DNA of 64,000 nucleotides. Origin: JBMOUD01 sp049319665. Lineage in GTDB: Bacteria > Pseudomonadota > Gammaproteobacteria > Enterobacterales > Enterobacteriaceae. Each line of letters begins with the position of its first letter. Positions within the stretch are counted from its first letter, which is position 1. Shown here one piece after another: positions 27,363 through 36,445 of the stretch. The stretch covers positions 124,001 through 188,000 of the forward strand of contig NZ_JBMOUD010000009.1 in the NCBI RefSeq assembly GCF_049319665.1, in the 5' to 3' direction. A model generated the notes under the pieces. The model saw only the letters and a program-made list of their open reading frames with translations, was not told the DNA's origin and did not search any database. The translations under genes and the position numbers were made by a program.

Positions 27363-27388
27363 AACCGTCCTTCTGGGCGGTTATTTCC
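27363..27388 (+). terminator. terminator of DUF2474 copy 1
   Basis: AACCGTCC/GGGCGGTT hairpin with a TTCT loop, followed by ATTTCC; it starts 8 nt after the stop codon. Confidence 0.65.
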
Positions 27389-27643
27389 TCTGTACTGACC
27401 GAGAGAATCCTCATTATTTATCGAGAGAGAAACGCACCCGACCATCGCTCAGCCCCATATTTTTTAGAGGAAATTCACGTTAAATATTAATATTCCTATG
27501 GCGATTTAACGTTATTTCAAGCAATACCCTCAAGGTATAGAATTATTTCTTATTGTTGATGCTTTTTCGTTTTTTAGGCACTCATTACCATCCTGCTATA
27601 GTCTTCATATTATGTATTACTCTTTATTTTATAAGGAAAAAAT

Positions 27644-28453
27644 GTGAAATTGACCATGAAGGTTGGAATAGTAGCTCTGTTGACAGGATTATTACTGGCA
27701 GGCTGCGATCAAAAAGATCACGATGCAAAACATATCAAGGTTGGCGTAATTAATGGCGCTGAGCAGGATGTGGCCACGGTTGCTAAAAAAGTAGCGAAAG
27801 AGAAATACGGTCTGGATGTTGAACTGGTTGGTTTTAGTGGATCGCTGCTACCAAATGACGCGACAGAGCATGGCGAACTGGATGCTAACGTCTTCCAGCA
27901 TCGACCGTTCCTTGAGCAAGATAATAAAGCACATAACTATCATTTGGTCGCCGTAGGTAACACCTTCGTATTCCCGATGGCCGGTTATTCAAAAAAAATT
28001 AAAACCGTCGATCAACTCAACGATGGGGCAACTATCGCTATTCCGAACGATCCAACCAATCTGGGCCGCGCGCTTTTACTGCTGCAAAAAGAAAAGCTTA
28101 TCTCCCTAAAAGAAGGCAAAGGCCTGCTGCCAACTGCGCTGGATATCACTAACAACCCACATCATCTGAATATCATGGAACTCGAAGGTGCACAGCTACC
28201 CCGCGTGCTCGACGATCCGAAAGTAGACGTGGCAATTATCAGTACCACATATATCCAACAAACGGGTCTATCACCGGTACATGACAGCGTGTTTATCGAA
28301 GATAAAAATTCACCTTATGTGAACATTCTGGTCGCAAGGGAAGACAACAAAGATGCCGAGAATGTAAAAGAATTTCTGCAATCCTATCAATCGCCGGAAG
28401 TGGCCAAAGCCGCAGAAAAAATCTTTAACGGCGGTGCCGTACCGGGTTGGTAA
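27644..28453 (+). CDS. nlpA: NlpA lipoprotein (MetQ family)
   Basis: A 269-aa inner-membrane-anchored lipoprotein with lipobox LLAGC near residue 21 followed by Asp at +2 (CDQKD), which keeps it in the inner membrane. The solute-binding domain is of the MetQ/NlpA type: HIKVGVINGAEQDV, the GELDANVFQH RPF segment, NDPTNLGRALLLLQKE and IISTTYIQQTGLSP. It is very close to E. coli NlpA as I remember it. No MetNI ABC genes are adjacent, as with nlpA in E. coli. A GTG start at 27644 has AAGGA 7 nt upstream. Flanked by the two DUF2474 copies. Confidence 0.95.
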   Translation: MKLTMKVGIVALLTGLLLAGCDQKDHDAKHIKVGVINGAEQDVATVAKKVAKEKYGLDVELVGFSGSLLPNDATEHGELDANVFQHRPFLEQDNKAHNYHLVAVGNTFVFPMAGYSKKIKTVDQLNDGATIAIPNDPTNLGRALLLLQKEKLISLKEGKGLLPTALDITNNPHHLNIMELEGAQLPRVLDDPKVDVAIISTTYIQQTGLSPVHDSVFIEDKNSPYVNILVAREDNKDAENVKEFLQSYQSPEVAKAAEKIFNGGAVPGW

Positions 28454-28604
28454 TCTCTGTTATATCGTCATATCAGGAATACAATAACCATAACGCAAAG
28501 TCATTCTCCAAATGTAGTGTGCCGCTGCAATTATCACTGATAACATAGCGGCCCCGCCTAGGCCGAAGCAAAGTGCCCGGTTAGGCGGTTGTCTGGAGAG
28601 TGAG

Positions 28605-28754
28605 ATGAAACCAAAAATTCAAAAAATGGATATCGGTACCCTTCCCCCAGGAAAGGGGCGTTTGTGGAAAAAAATCTTTTGGCTGGTGTTGATCTACGGA
28701 GGCTGTATTTTAGCTTTATTCGCCATCGCCCAAATATTCCGCATTTTTATGTAA
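28605..28754 (+). CDS. DUF2474 family protein, copy 2
   Basis: A 49-aa single-TM protein. Its first 19 residues (MKPKIQKMDIGTLPPGKGR) are almost identical to copy 1, and the TM helix (FWLVLIYGGCILALFAIA) is similar but has lost the C-terminal AAGMKTH tail. GGAG precedes the ATG by 6 nt, as in copy 1. It is the product of a local duplication on the far side of nlpA. Confidence 0.7.
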   Translation: MKPKIQKMDIGTLPPGKGRLWKKIFWLVLIYGGCILALFAIAQIFRIFM

Positions 28755-28774
28755 GCAACAGTTATGCAAACACA

Positions 28775-28812
28775 CCAATCACTCATCGCTCGTTTAGGCA
28801 GTGAGTGATTGG
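28775..28812 (+). terminator. hairpin after DUF2474 copy 2
   Basis: CCAATCACTCA/TGAGTGATTGG, perfect 11-bp stem with a 16-nt loop, but no clear T-run. Confidence 0.45.
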
Positions 28813-28875
28813 CGCTCTAGACATGTGTTTGAATGCTTTTTATCACTGTCCCAACGTTTATTGGCAGTATCTGCA

Positions 28876-29205
28876 TTACTCTGCTTTTAACATATAGATC
28901 CAAGATTGCAGTATGCGCCCATCTGCAGCGGTAACTTCGACGGCAACCCGCTCATATCCGTCGCCTTCAAAATCGTCAAGAGTTTTCCAGTTTGCTAACA
29001 GATTCTCAGAGAAGAAAATAAATCCATTAACCCGATTGCCGCTGTCGTCGAGAACAATACCAGGATAACCCATCTCAGCGCCCCAGCCTTTGTTAAGCAG
29101 CGAGCCGCCAACGTGCCCCTCTTCCCAGCGCCCGCCGATATCTTCCAGAACATGCGCATTAGGCCGGCCCGGCCCTAAAGTTCCATAAACAAACAGACTT
29201 TCCAT
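28876..29205 (-). CDS. gamma-glutamylcyclotransferase family protein
   Basis: A 109-aa GGCT/AIG2-like fold. The substrate loop LFVYGTLGPG at the N-terminus and the catalytic Glu region in LDDFEGDGYERVAVEV near residue 77 are visible. The family cleaves gamma-glutamylamines or related compounds. The ATG at 29205 has AGGAG upstream; two further codons upstream are open to a GTG. Monocistronic. Confidence 0.87.
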   Translation of the reverse strand: MESLFVYGTLGPGRPNAHVLEDIGGRWEEGHVGGSLLNKGWGAEMGYPGIVLDDSGNRVNGFIFFSENLLANWKTLDDFEGDGYERVAVEVTAADGRILQSWIYMLKAE

Positions 29206-29507
29206 TATCACTCCTATGCTGATGCGGAAAATTGAACAACGTTAGCATTTATGTCCAATATATCTAACATAGATAAATGTGTGGATGCATCTGATTTGTT
29301 GAGATATTTCGCTGACAGCGATAAGAACGGTATATTTGATGTATATTTTTATAGTAACGGGGCTACACCTATTTAGGAACTAATGAATCCAGCACGCCAC
29401 CTATATCTGACCAGTATCATCATCGCCGATGGCTACAGTGTTTATTACACATTAACTAATTATTATGCTTTATAATAGATGCCTTTCATTCTCCACAAAA
29501 TAAAAAA

Positions 29508-30163
29508 TCATTCATCCTTGAGTTTATTAATAACCTCAAAAAAAACATCATCAAATAACTCAGGGTTGGTTTCTTTTAAAATCATTGTATCAACAAATGG
29601 TTTCGCATAACTCTCTACTAAAAAATAGAACAAATCTAAATCATCAAGACTTCGCAACACTCGATATAATTCAGGAAGATTTTTTTCTAAATAGTTAGAT
29701 GAACGAATAGAGCGAACTCCTGCACTACAGAAACTAAATATGATATAAAAAACAGCCCTTAAAAAAACTTAGGAATAATTTTTTTGCTGAAAAAAGAAGT
29801 CACGCTATTCATTGAGATCATATTATTAACTTGATTGTAAGCTATCTCATCCAATAATAAAGATGACTTTTTAATTTTATCTCTAGGTATTTTAGATATA
29901 TACATTTTCACTACTTCTTCCAAGATCTTAGCTAGTTCTGATTTACCCACTCCCGTTTCCAATGTATGAATAAGCCTGGTTTTCTCGATAAAATCCTTGG
30001 CTTTATCGTCAGATATATCACAAGCTATAAATTCAATATCAGCTTCAAAAGCTATTGCTTCCTTTCCAAATTTATCCATATAAATAACATATAAGTTTTT
30101 TTGCTTCCCTTTTATGACCTCAACTATTTTACTTGATAGATCCCCCACAATTGGCACATTCAC
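29508..30163 (-). pseudogene. frameshifted hypothetical gene
   Basis: A 134-codon frame starts at the GTG at 30163 and stops at 29759 just after a run of seven T (minus strand). In the neighbouring frame the reading goes on at once for about 85 codons to a TGA at 29508-29510 (AVFYIIFSFCSAGVRSIRSS, then YLEKNLPELYRVLRSLDD and on). The two together would make one protein of about 220 aa joined by a -1 shift in the T7 tract. This may be a mutation, a sequencing slip or a real slippery site. The N-terminal half is Lys/Glu-rich and resembles no family I know. Confidence 0.6.
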
Positions 30164-30579
30164 TCCCTTTTAGTACATTCCATGTTTTCACGACCATCTA
30201 TTTAACACTTTTATTTTCGCCTTGCCAATGATAAAAACCTTTAACATTCTATATTTTTATTTGTGATAGCTAAGGTCCTTAAACACATTGCAGAAATATA
30301 ACCTTATTTAGTTACGTACTAACAAGCTCATTACGATATTACGATATTACGACATTACGACATTACGACATTACGACATTACGACATTAATCTTCGCTAC
30401 TAAACATCACTCAACATAATAAAAAGAGGCACGTTCATTCCTTTTAAAACTCAAATCAACCATACTTACCACGCCTTTCTTTATAAAAATAAAAAAAGAA
30501 AATAACAACTTATAACCAATAGCATTTAGCCCCATATGATTAAATAAAGTTCACCTCAGTCATACTTCTTAATAATTAA
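30164..30579. other. AT-rich gap before the microcin locus
   Basis: About 416 bp with no gene; it contains the 8-bp tandem repeat at 30330-30385. Its composition is far more AT-rich than the left side of the window. Confidence 0.4.
30330..30385. repeat. 8-bp tandem repeat, seven units
   Basis: Seven head-to-tail copies of ATTACGAY (two ATTACGAT followed by five ATTACGAC) with a partial eighth. A short-unit array like this is prone to slippage and could vary in copy number between strains. Confidence 0.9.
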
Positions 30580-32676
30580 CTATATGGAAATAATTCTATC
30601 CACTGCCTTAAGTGTCTTTTCTCTGTGTGCAATAATCACTCTGGTAATATTTAATTTTTTTATTTCCCCATTCACAAAGCGTTCACTTTCTGTATCAAGA
30701 GAACTGGTTGCTTCATCCATGAATAAAACACCCGGTTTTCGGTAAAGTGCGCGGGCAATAAAAACCCGTTGTTTTTGCCCACCAGAAAGCCCTTCACCTA
30801 ATTCACCGATCAACGTTTCATATCCCATAGGCATTTTCATTATCACATCGTGAATATAACTCGTTCTGGCACATTCCATCATCCATGTTTCATCTATATT
30901 TTCTGTAAACCCACAAATGTTCTCCCGAATTGATCCAGAGAATAGTCGGTCATCCTGCATGACGCATGCGATCATCTTATGGTAATTGTTGATACCCAAC
31001 TGTCGGATATCGGTACCATTGACAAAAACCTTGCCGGAGTCGGGCTCGAACAATCCACACAATACTTTCATCAACGTTGTTTTCCCGGCTCCAGACACGC
31101 CGGTTATAGCGACACTTTCTCCTGGAGCGATTGAAATCGATAAATCAGTGAACACTGCCGCTGACTGACTATCATAGCGGTAGCTTAAAGCGACTGTTTC
31201 TAAAGATACCGGGCACATGGTAGCAATAATATTGATATCCGGCTTTTTCGCGTCCCTTTCGTGCAATGCAATATCTGCGATACGTTCATTGTGCAAACTC
31301 ATAATGCGCAGTTGCAGAAGAAAATTCGTCAGCGAGGCAACACGATCGGAAAATTGACCACGAAAAGCGCCAAATGCCACAAACATACCGATGGTCATAT
31401 GATTACCGATCACAAGACTCGAACCCAGCCATAAAATGGCTACTTGGTCACAGGTTGTCACCAGCGTATTGATACCACCAAAAAGCATATCCATTTTGGT
31501 TAATTTGATGCCAGAATTGATGGCATCTATTTTTAGGTTAAGCCAGTGTGAGCCTCGAAGTTCAGCCATTCCCTGCATTTTTACTGTCGCAATACCGTAC
31601 AGTGTTTCCATAAAATATGAACTGGCCCGCGCCCCTCTAACAAGAGTCTCTTCAGATGCTTGCCGATAATAGCCGTAGGTTAATAGACGAATTAAAACGT
31701 AGATGGCAGTAAACCCCAGAACAACCCATGTCAGATAGCCGCCATATAGGCCCATCATCACCAATACGCCGACAACCATAATGCTGTCCATCATCGCGCC
31801 AACAATACTGGTCGTAAATGTAGTACGTACCGTATCCAGCGAACTAAAACGGGACTGAATATCTCCTAATTTTCGTCGTTCAAAATATCCTAACGGTAGC
31901 CTCAGAAGATGTTTAAACAGACCTGACTGCCACTGCACATTAATGAGTGTTCCCATCACTAGCGATGTCCAGGCTCGAACCATCCCTGCCACCGCTCGGA
32001 GAAGAATAAACAGCACCAAGCCGACACAAATAAGAGTCAGTAGCCCTTTATCACTGGCAGGAATGGCATGATCCATGACAAGTTGGGTGCCTATCGGCAT
32101 GAACAGATTGATAGTTTCAATGACAAGCGACAGACAGAAAATTTTTGCCAGCGTGTTTTTAATACCGTAAATACTATGAATCAGCGTATACAGGCTCACC
32201 CGATTCTTAACGGTTTGCACAGTAAATTCGCTGCCAGGCCAGATCTCAAGCGCCACGCCGGTAAAATACTGCGACATCTCATCCAACCCGACATTTCTCT
32301 GTCCTCTCGCGGGGTCATGCAATACAAAGCGGTTACGCTTTACGCTAACCAACACAACAAAGTGATTAAAATCCCAGTGAAGAATACAGGGCATTTTCAA
32401 CGCCCCAAGCTCATTTAACTCGAGCGAAGCAGCCCGGGTTGCCATACCTAGTTGCTCTGCGATGCTGTTAATACCAGCAAGATTGGCACCGCGTGATGAT
32501 AAATTGAACTGTCGACGTAGCGATATCAGATCGACATTTTTGCCATAGTGCCCACATACCATTGCCAGACAGGCCAGCCCACATTCAGAGATCTCCGTCT
32601 GATGAATAACCGGGACTCGCCGTTGCCATCGCATATTTAGCTGACTGATGATTTTTTTGAAATTTCCGTTATTCAT
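30580..32676 (-). CDS. mchF: microcin export ABC transporter with C39 peptidase (MchF/CvaB)
   Basis: A 698-aa peptidase-containing ATP-binding transporter that cuts glycine-type leaders and exports the mature microcin through TolC. The N-terminal C39 domain (residues 20-150) has the catalytic triad at the same numbers as CvaB: Cys32 in SECGLACLAM, His105 in DFNHFVVL, Asp121 in LHDPARG. Six TM helices follow (residues about 170-450), then the ATPase with GVSGAGKTTL, LSGGQKQR, LFMDEATSSLD and the H-loop IIAHR. The protein is intact to its final IISI, like CvaB. Its ATG overlaps the end of the membrane-fusion gene by 8 nt. It is the last gene of the minus-strand operon and should serve both precursors. 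Confidence 0.95.
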   Translation of the reverse strand: MNNGNFKKIISQLNMRWQRRVPVIHQTEISECGLACLAMVCGHYGKNVDLISLRRQFNLSSRGANLAGINSIAEQLGMATRAASLELNELGALKMPCILHWDFNHFVVLVSVKRNRFVLHDPARGQRNVGLDEMSQYFTGVALEIWPGSEFTVQTVKNRVSLYTLIHSIYGIKNTLAKIFCLSLVIETINLFMPIGTQLVMDHAIPASDKGLLTLICVGLVLFILLRAVAGMVRAWTSLVMGTLINVQWQSGLFKHLLRLPLGYFERRKLGDIQSRFSSLDTVRTTFTTSIVGAMMDSIMVVGVLVMMGLYGGYLTWVVLGFTAIYVLIRLLTYGYYRQASEETLVRGARASSYFMETLYGIATVKMQGMAELRGSHWLNLKIDAINSGIKLTKMDMLFGGINTLVTTCDQVAILWLGSSLVIGNHMTIGMFVAFGAFRGQFSDRVASLTNFLLQLRIMSLHNERIADIALHERDAKKPDINIIATMCPVSLETVALSYRYDSQSAAVFTDLSISIAPGESVAITGVSGAGKTTLMKVLCGLFEPDSGKVFVNGTDIRQLGINNYHKMIACVMQDDRLFSGSIRENICGFTENIDETWMMECARTSYIHDVIMKMPMGYETLIGELGEGLSGGQKQRVFIARALYRKPGVLFMDEATSSLDTESERFVNGEIKKLNITRVIIAHREKTLKAVDRIISI

Positions 32677-33943
32677 TTACCTGCCCTGTAGCGCTGTGTT
32701 TCATGTCATAGAAGGGTGAAAGCATCCATTGATAAATTTTCCTTTTTTCTAGAAAAAGTGTGCTTTGTGCCTTCATGCCATTTTCCAGAGGAAAAGATTT
32801 TCCGTCGTAGGTAATGAGCTGTTTTTCTGGTGTCACAATTACCTTGTACCAAGGCCCCGATTTTTCTTGCGTATTTTTCGTGGCTCCCTGATAGGTAAGC
32901 ATCTCCTGCAATGAGGCGGGGACTCTGCTTATCGTCCCGACCGTAGCGGAAAACTGGCCAAATTTTTCAGCAGGGAAGGCTTCATAACGAATGTTGACTT
33001 TATCCCCCACCGATATATAAGGGACAGCATCATTGGGAACCCAAATAATCAGATAATAGTGCTCTATATTCTTTGGGATAAGTTGCAACAGACTATCCCC
33101 TGCATTAACCATTTGCCCGACAGTGACACTCATTGAATCTATTTTCCCATCTGATAATGCACGGATGATAATTTCCCCACCCATATCAGTATTAACCAAC
33201 TCCTTTTGCAAATCATATCGCTTTAATTCCATTTCGTAGATTCGATTATCAAAATCAGCCGCTTGAGTTTGGATCTGACTTTCCAAGCTGGTCATCTGCA
33301 AGGCATTCTGTTCATTTTCACCACTCAGTGTGAGTAAATTATTTTGTTGCTGGTAATAAAGTGCGACCTGATTAGCCAACTGGTCTTTATTAATAAGTCC
33401 TTTTGACTGATAACGTCTATAACTCTCCATATTGTCTTTCATTATTTTTATCCCTTCCTCAGCCCGACCGATAATGCTCGATGATCGCTTGAAGGCATCG
33501 CTATATTGCAGGCGTTGTTTTTCCAATGTATTAAGCGTAACTTTCTTACTTTCCTCCAACCGTGAAATGATGTCTCTTACTCGAAGTAACTGACTTTCGG
33601 TATTATTATGCTCATTCTCGCTAACAACACCGCTCGACGTGCTCTTACTAACATCGAGTTGATAAATTGGATCACCCTTTTTAATTATCTGTCCTTCATA
33701 AACATACTGCTTCACGACAACACCCTGTATGCCAGAGTAAATATTAACAGCCCGCGGCCAGGTAGTAATTTCCCCACTGACATTAATACGCCGCGTATAA
33801 GACCCGACAATGACGAAAGTAAGAACCACAATTAAATAAATAATACTGCTCGACACAACTAACCAAAGAGGGATGCTAGGAAGTAAAATCACCCTTCCCC
33901 GCCATTTCATTTTCCTGTTTGCTACCGCATCCTTACGAAACAA
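32669..33943 (-). CDS. mchE: microcin export membrane-fusion protein (MchE/CvaA)
   Basis: A 424-aa HlyD-family adaptor. One TM helix near residues 27-50 anchors a periplasmic domain with a biotinyl-lipoyl half (VKQYVYEGQIIKKGDPIYQLD), a coiled-coil hairpin (residues about 110-240) and the closing half (DGKIDSMSVTVGQMVNAGDSLLQ). It bridges the ABC transporter to TolC. The start is TTG at 33943 with AAGGTG 7 nt upstream; this gives the MFRKDAVANRKMKW start that matches CvaA homologues, so it is preferred to the ATG at 33910. Confidence 0.93.
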   Translation of the reverse strand: MFRKDAVANRKMKWRGRVILLPSIPLWLVVSSSIIYLIVVLTFVIVGSYTRRINVSGEITTWPRAVNIYSGIQGVVVKQYVYEGQIIKKGDPIYQLDVSKSTSSGVVSENEHNNTESQLLRVRDIISRLEESKKVTLNTLEKQRLQYSDAFKRSSSIIGRAEEGIKIMKDNMESYRRYQSKGLINKDQLANQVALYYQQQNNLLTLSGENEQNALQMTSLESQIQTQAADFDNRIYEMELKRYDLQKELVNTDMGGEIIIRALSDGKIDSMSVTVGQMVNAGDSLLQLIPKNIEHYYLIIWVPNDAVPYISVGDKVNIRYEAFPAEKFGQFSATVGTISRVPASLQEMLTYQGATKNTQEKSGPWYKVIVTPEKQLITYDGKSFPLENGMKAQSTLFLEKRKIYQWMLSPFYDMKHSATGQVNE

Positions 33944-34022
33944 AGTAAATCACCTTAACTATTATTGATGTACATTAACATTCCGATATTATCGGGCATC
34001 GTATATTTCCAGTTAACAGATG

Positions 34023-34457
34023 TTATCGTCTAAGAATCATTATTTTCTTTCTACGGTTAAGCCAGTACACCTTACCTTCTCCCCAAGGCTGCAACTTAAT
34101 TAAATACTCTATAACCTTGCGCCCAAAACCTGGCTTACAGCAAAAATCGAGGAGCCAGATTTTACTTCCTTCATTCCATTCCGAAGGATGCAGTCTGAAT
34201 TCAGTGTCGTTAAGCAATCGTTGTTCAGTATCAGCATCCAAATATGCCCAAGTGACATACGCCAGAGGATGGCCGTTTGTATCGAAAAGGAATTTTATCT
34301 GATCGTGTTGTATCGCGAATTCAGTCCAAAACTGAATACTCAAGACCGGATAGAGACTGTAATTAGGGTTGTGCAGCATACAACTTACGGCAAAACCAAC
34401 CTGTTCCTGAGCAGACCATAATTCACGGCCATTTACGGATTCGCTTAAATACAACAT
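34023..34457 (-). CDS. mchD: RTX-acyltransferase-like microcin modification protein (MchD/MceI)
   Basis: A 144-aa relative of HlyC-type toxin lysine acyltransferases. The family body is visible (LAYVTWAYLDADTEQRLLND near residue 65, WNEGSKIWLLDFCCKPGFG near residue 93). In siderophore microcins the MceI/MchD protein works with MceJ/MchC to attach the glucosylated siderophore to the C-terminal Ser of the microcin. Reading against HlyC, the active-site His position (PLHRNWPV) appears as Tyr here (PNYSLYPV), while the Asp of the WLLD segment is kept. This suggests a different chemistry from acyl transfer. It lies between the ERIC repeat and mchE on the same strand. Confidence 0.85.
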   Translation of the reverse strand: MLYLSESVNGRELWSAQEQVGFAVSCMLHNPNYSLYPVLSIQFWTEFAIQHDQIKFLFDTNGHPLAYVTWAYLDADTEQRLLNDTEFRLHPSEWNEGSKIWLLDFCCKPGFGRKVIEYLIKLQPWGEGKVYWLNRRKKIMILRR

Positions 34458-34485
34458 GGTATTTTTATCCTTTAGGCTCTATACC

Positions 34486-34606
34486 CCAAATAATTGGAGT
34501 TGCAGGTAGGCAGCAACTGAGGGAGTCCCCGGGAGCTTAGATGACTAAGTGACTGGGGCGAACAAAGGCAGCCAACACCCCTGCAACTTCAAGTATGACG
34601 GGTATA
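34486..34606. repeat. full-length ERIC repeat inside the microcin operon
   Basis: A complete ERIC element of about 121 bp with TATACCCC and GGGTATA type ends and the core CCCCGGGAGCTTAGATGACT followed by AAGTGACTGGGGCGAA, which folds into a long hairpin. It sits in the only gap of the modification/export operon, ending 2 bp from the mchC stop and 30 bp before the mchD start. Confidence 0.9.
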
Positions 34607-34607
34607 A

Positions 34608-36149
34608 CTATAAAGTCGGTTGCTGGGGATATAACACCTTTAGAGCGAATACCTGCATTTTGGTCACCATGTCACCAATCGCATGTTGCAGAGATTGAGT
34701 ATCTTCGCCATAAGCATCCAACAGACCGGTAATTTCCTTAAACATCCGCAATTTACCCAGCCATGCTCTGGGCTGTAGCCTCTGTCGTACATGCTGCTCC
34801 ATCTCTTTCAAGATCACAGAAGCGTCAATCCCTTGAGAATCGCAAGCTCTAGCCAGCCAGTAGATGCCGTCGTTAAAGTACCGTAATACCTCGGGGAAAT
34901 AAGCATGTTGTTCCAAGTCTTGGTTGTCTGGGCGATTTTGCCCTTGGCTGCGGTGAATCAAGGCCACGGCAAGTCTCTCTAATAATGACTCGTTTGGCAT
35001 ATCGCTATACGAGCAGCCCATCGTTCCACTGAGGCTATCGAATAATTTCATAAAGCCATGCACCAGTTGAATCAATGTGTCAGGGATAACTTCCAATTGC
35101 AGGATATCGACGGGGATCCCTAACAACGTCAGATAACCACGGACGTAAGCTTCAGCAAATGCTTTCTGAAATGCCTCTTTCACCCGTTGGCGGGAAAGCA
35201 ATGTAAATGCAGGATCGAAAAGATATTTGCCGAGATATAAACAGAGATCAGACAGCCCCTGTTGAAGAACAACGGGTTCTTTCATTAATTCTGTGAGTCT
35301 GAGTCTATATCCAAAATCGTCAGGATAATCACCGGGAAATAAGCAGCTCAGTCCGTTAAAATCCAGTAATCTGCCGTCCATTGCCATATTAGACGGTGAT
35401 GTTGTCAGCCTTAGGAAACGTGTACGGCAATATGCCATTTGCCAAGCCTGACGCCGGGCCAATTCACATAATCCTTCAATACAATAGAGGCGCGGATCGA
35501 AATATGCTTCTTCACTGAATCCTGCTGACGGTGTCGGTAAACTCGCCGGCAGCATGCGGATCACCGATCTCACGCGATGCGCATCGTGCATTAGCAAGCT
35601 CGAATACTCAGGCTGCGGTCGGAAATAAGGTGCCCTTTCGAAATGCGCCGGACGCACCGCCGGCTCACGAACCAGTAATGCCCGTTGTGAGGAACCTTGC
35701 GATAATTCAAATGCGTTATCTATTCGTTTGTCTGTCAGTAAAACGGCCTGCGTTCGCACGGCTCCGTAAGGCAATACCTGTGCGAGCACTTCTCCCCATA
35801 AAGCCTCATAAATTGCATGAACGGCACCAAGCGCACCATTGGAGTGACGCTTATCCGTCCCCAGCCCGACTAATGGATTGGCACCAATACCTTTGACCTG
35901 ATAACGCCCATCAAAACCGCAGCGTGCGCCACCACCGTTGCGCTGAATCCCACTACCGCCATAACGTTCGGCCAGAAATATTTTAGTAGGAGCCGAGCTG
36001 ACGGGATCGATCAAATAGCTGCAAGCATGATGCAGTGCCTCTTCGTCATCTACGCCAGGAACGCACCATATCAAGGAGGACGTTACCCGCCGCGCGCAAA
36101 AGGGCACAAGATTATCTGTGAGCGCTGCAAGCGAAAGGGGATAACTCAT
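34608..36149 (-). CDS. mchC: microcin siderophore-attachment protein (MchC/MceJ family)
   Basis: A 513-aa protein with the length and tone of MchC/MceJ, the partner of the acyltransferase-like MchD/MceI in loading the glucosylated siderophore ester onto the microcin tail. Recognisable stretches include GGSGIQRNGGGARCGFDGRY near residue 63, GIGANPLVGLGTDKRHSNGA near residue 87 and the LDFNGLSCLFPGDYPDDFGY segment near residue 257. No TM helix or signal peptide is present, so it acts in the cytoplasm. First gene of the minus-strand operon; an ERIC element separates it from mchD. I recognise the family from memory; no catalytic residues are known to me. Confidence 0.85.
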   Translation of the reverse strand: MSYPLSLAALTDNLVPFCARRVTSSLIWCVPGVDDEEALHHACSYLIDPVSSAPTKIFLAERYGGSGIQRNGGGARCGFDGRYQVKGIGANPLVGLGTDKRHSNGALGAVHAIYEALWGEVLAQVLPYGAVRTQAVLLTDKRIDNAFELSQGSSQRALLVREPAVRPAHFERAPYFRPQPEYSSLLMHDAHRVRSVIRMLPASLPTPSAGFSEEAYFDPRLYCIEGLCELARRQAWQMAYCRTRFLRLTTSPSNMAMDGRLLDFNGLSCLFPGDYPDDFGYRLRLTELMKEPVVLQQGLSDLCLYLGKYLFDPAFTLLSRQRVKEAFQKAFAEAYVRGYLTLLGIPVDILQLEVIPDTLIQLVHGFMKLFDSLSGTMGCSYSDMPNESLLERLAVALIHRSQGQNRPDNQDLEQHAYFPEVLRYFNDGIYWLARACDSQGIDASVILKEMEQHVRQRLQPRAWLGKLRMFKEITGLLDAYGEDTQSLQHAIGDMVTKMQVFALKVLYPQQPTL

Positions 36150-36253
36150 TTATTGTATTCTCCGCTGTGTTTACTGATATGAGTCCGGTTTATTCGTGTA
36201 TGGGTTTACACCGATACACTCAAGAACAGCCTTCAAAAAACGAAAAAATGCAG

Positions 36254-36445
36254 TTAATACCAAGCCATGAATTTATTCAGCATTTTGAACAAACTGATAA
36301 AACCAATAAATATAATAAAAGAGAGAAATACGTCTACAAAAGAATTTCCCTCGCCTACTATTTTCAATGATGAAAATGAAACAGATAACATTGTTAATGG
36401 AAAGCTTAATATAGTAGCTAACTTACCTAACGTATGATTACTCAT
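36254..36445 (-). CDS. small two-TM protein, microcin immunity candidate
   Basis: A 63-aa protein with two hydrophobic helices (about residues 8-26 and 36-57) and few charges, similar in size and layout to MchI-type microcin immunity proteins. GGTG lies just before the ATG at 36445. It precedes mchC by about 100 nt on the same strand, so it may be the first gene of the modification operon. Which precursor it would protect from is unknown. Confidence 0.55.
   Translation of the reverse strand: MSNHTLGKLATILSFPLTMLSVSFSSLKIVGEGNSFVDVFLSFIIFIGFISLFKMLNKFMAWY

Noticed and set aside
30330..30385. Possible CRISPR array
   Set aside because: The repeats are 8 bp and directly adjacent, with no spacers and no cas genes.
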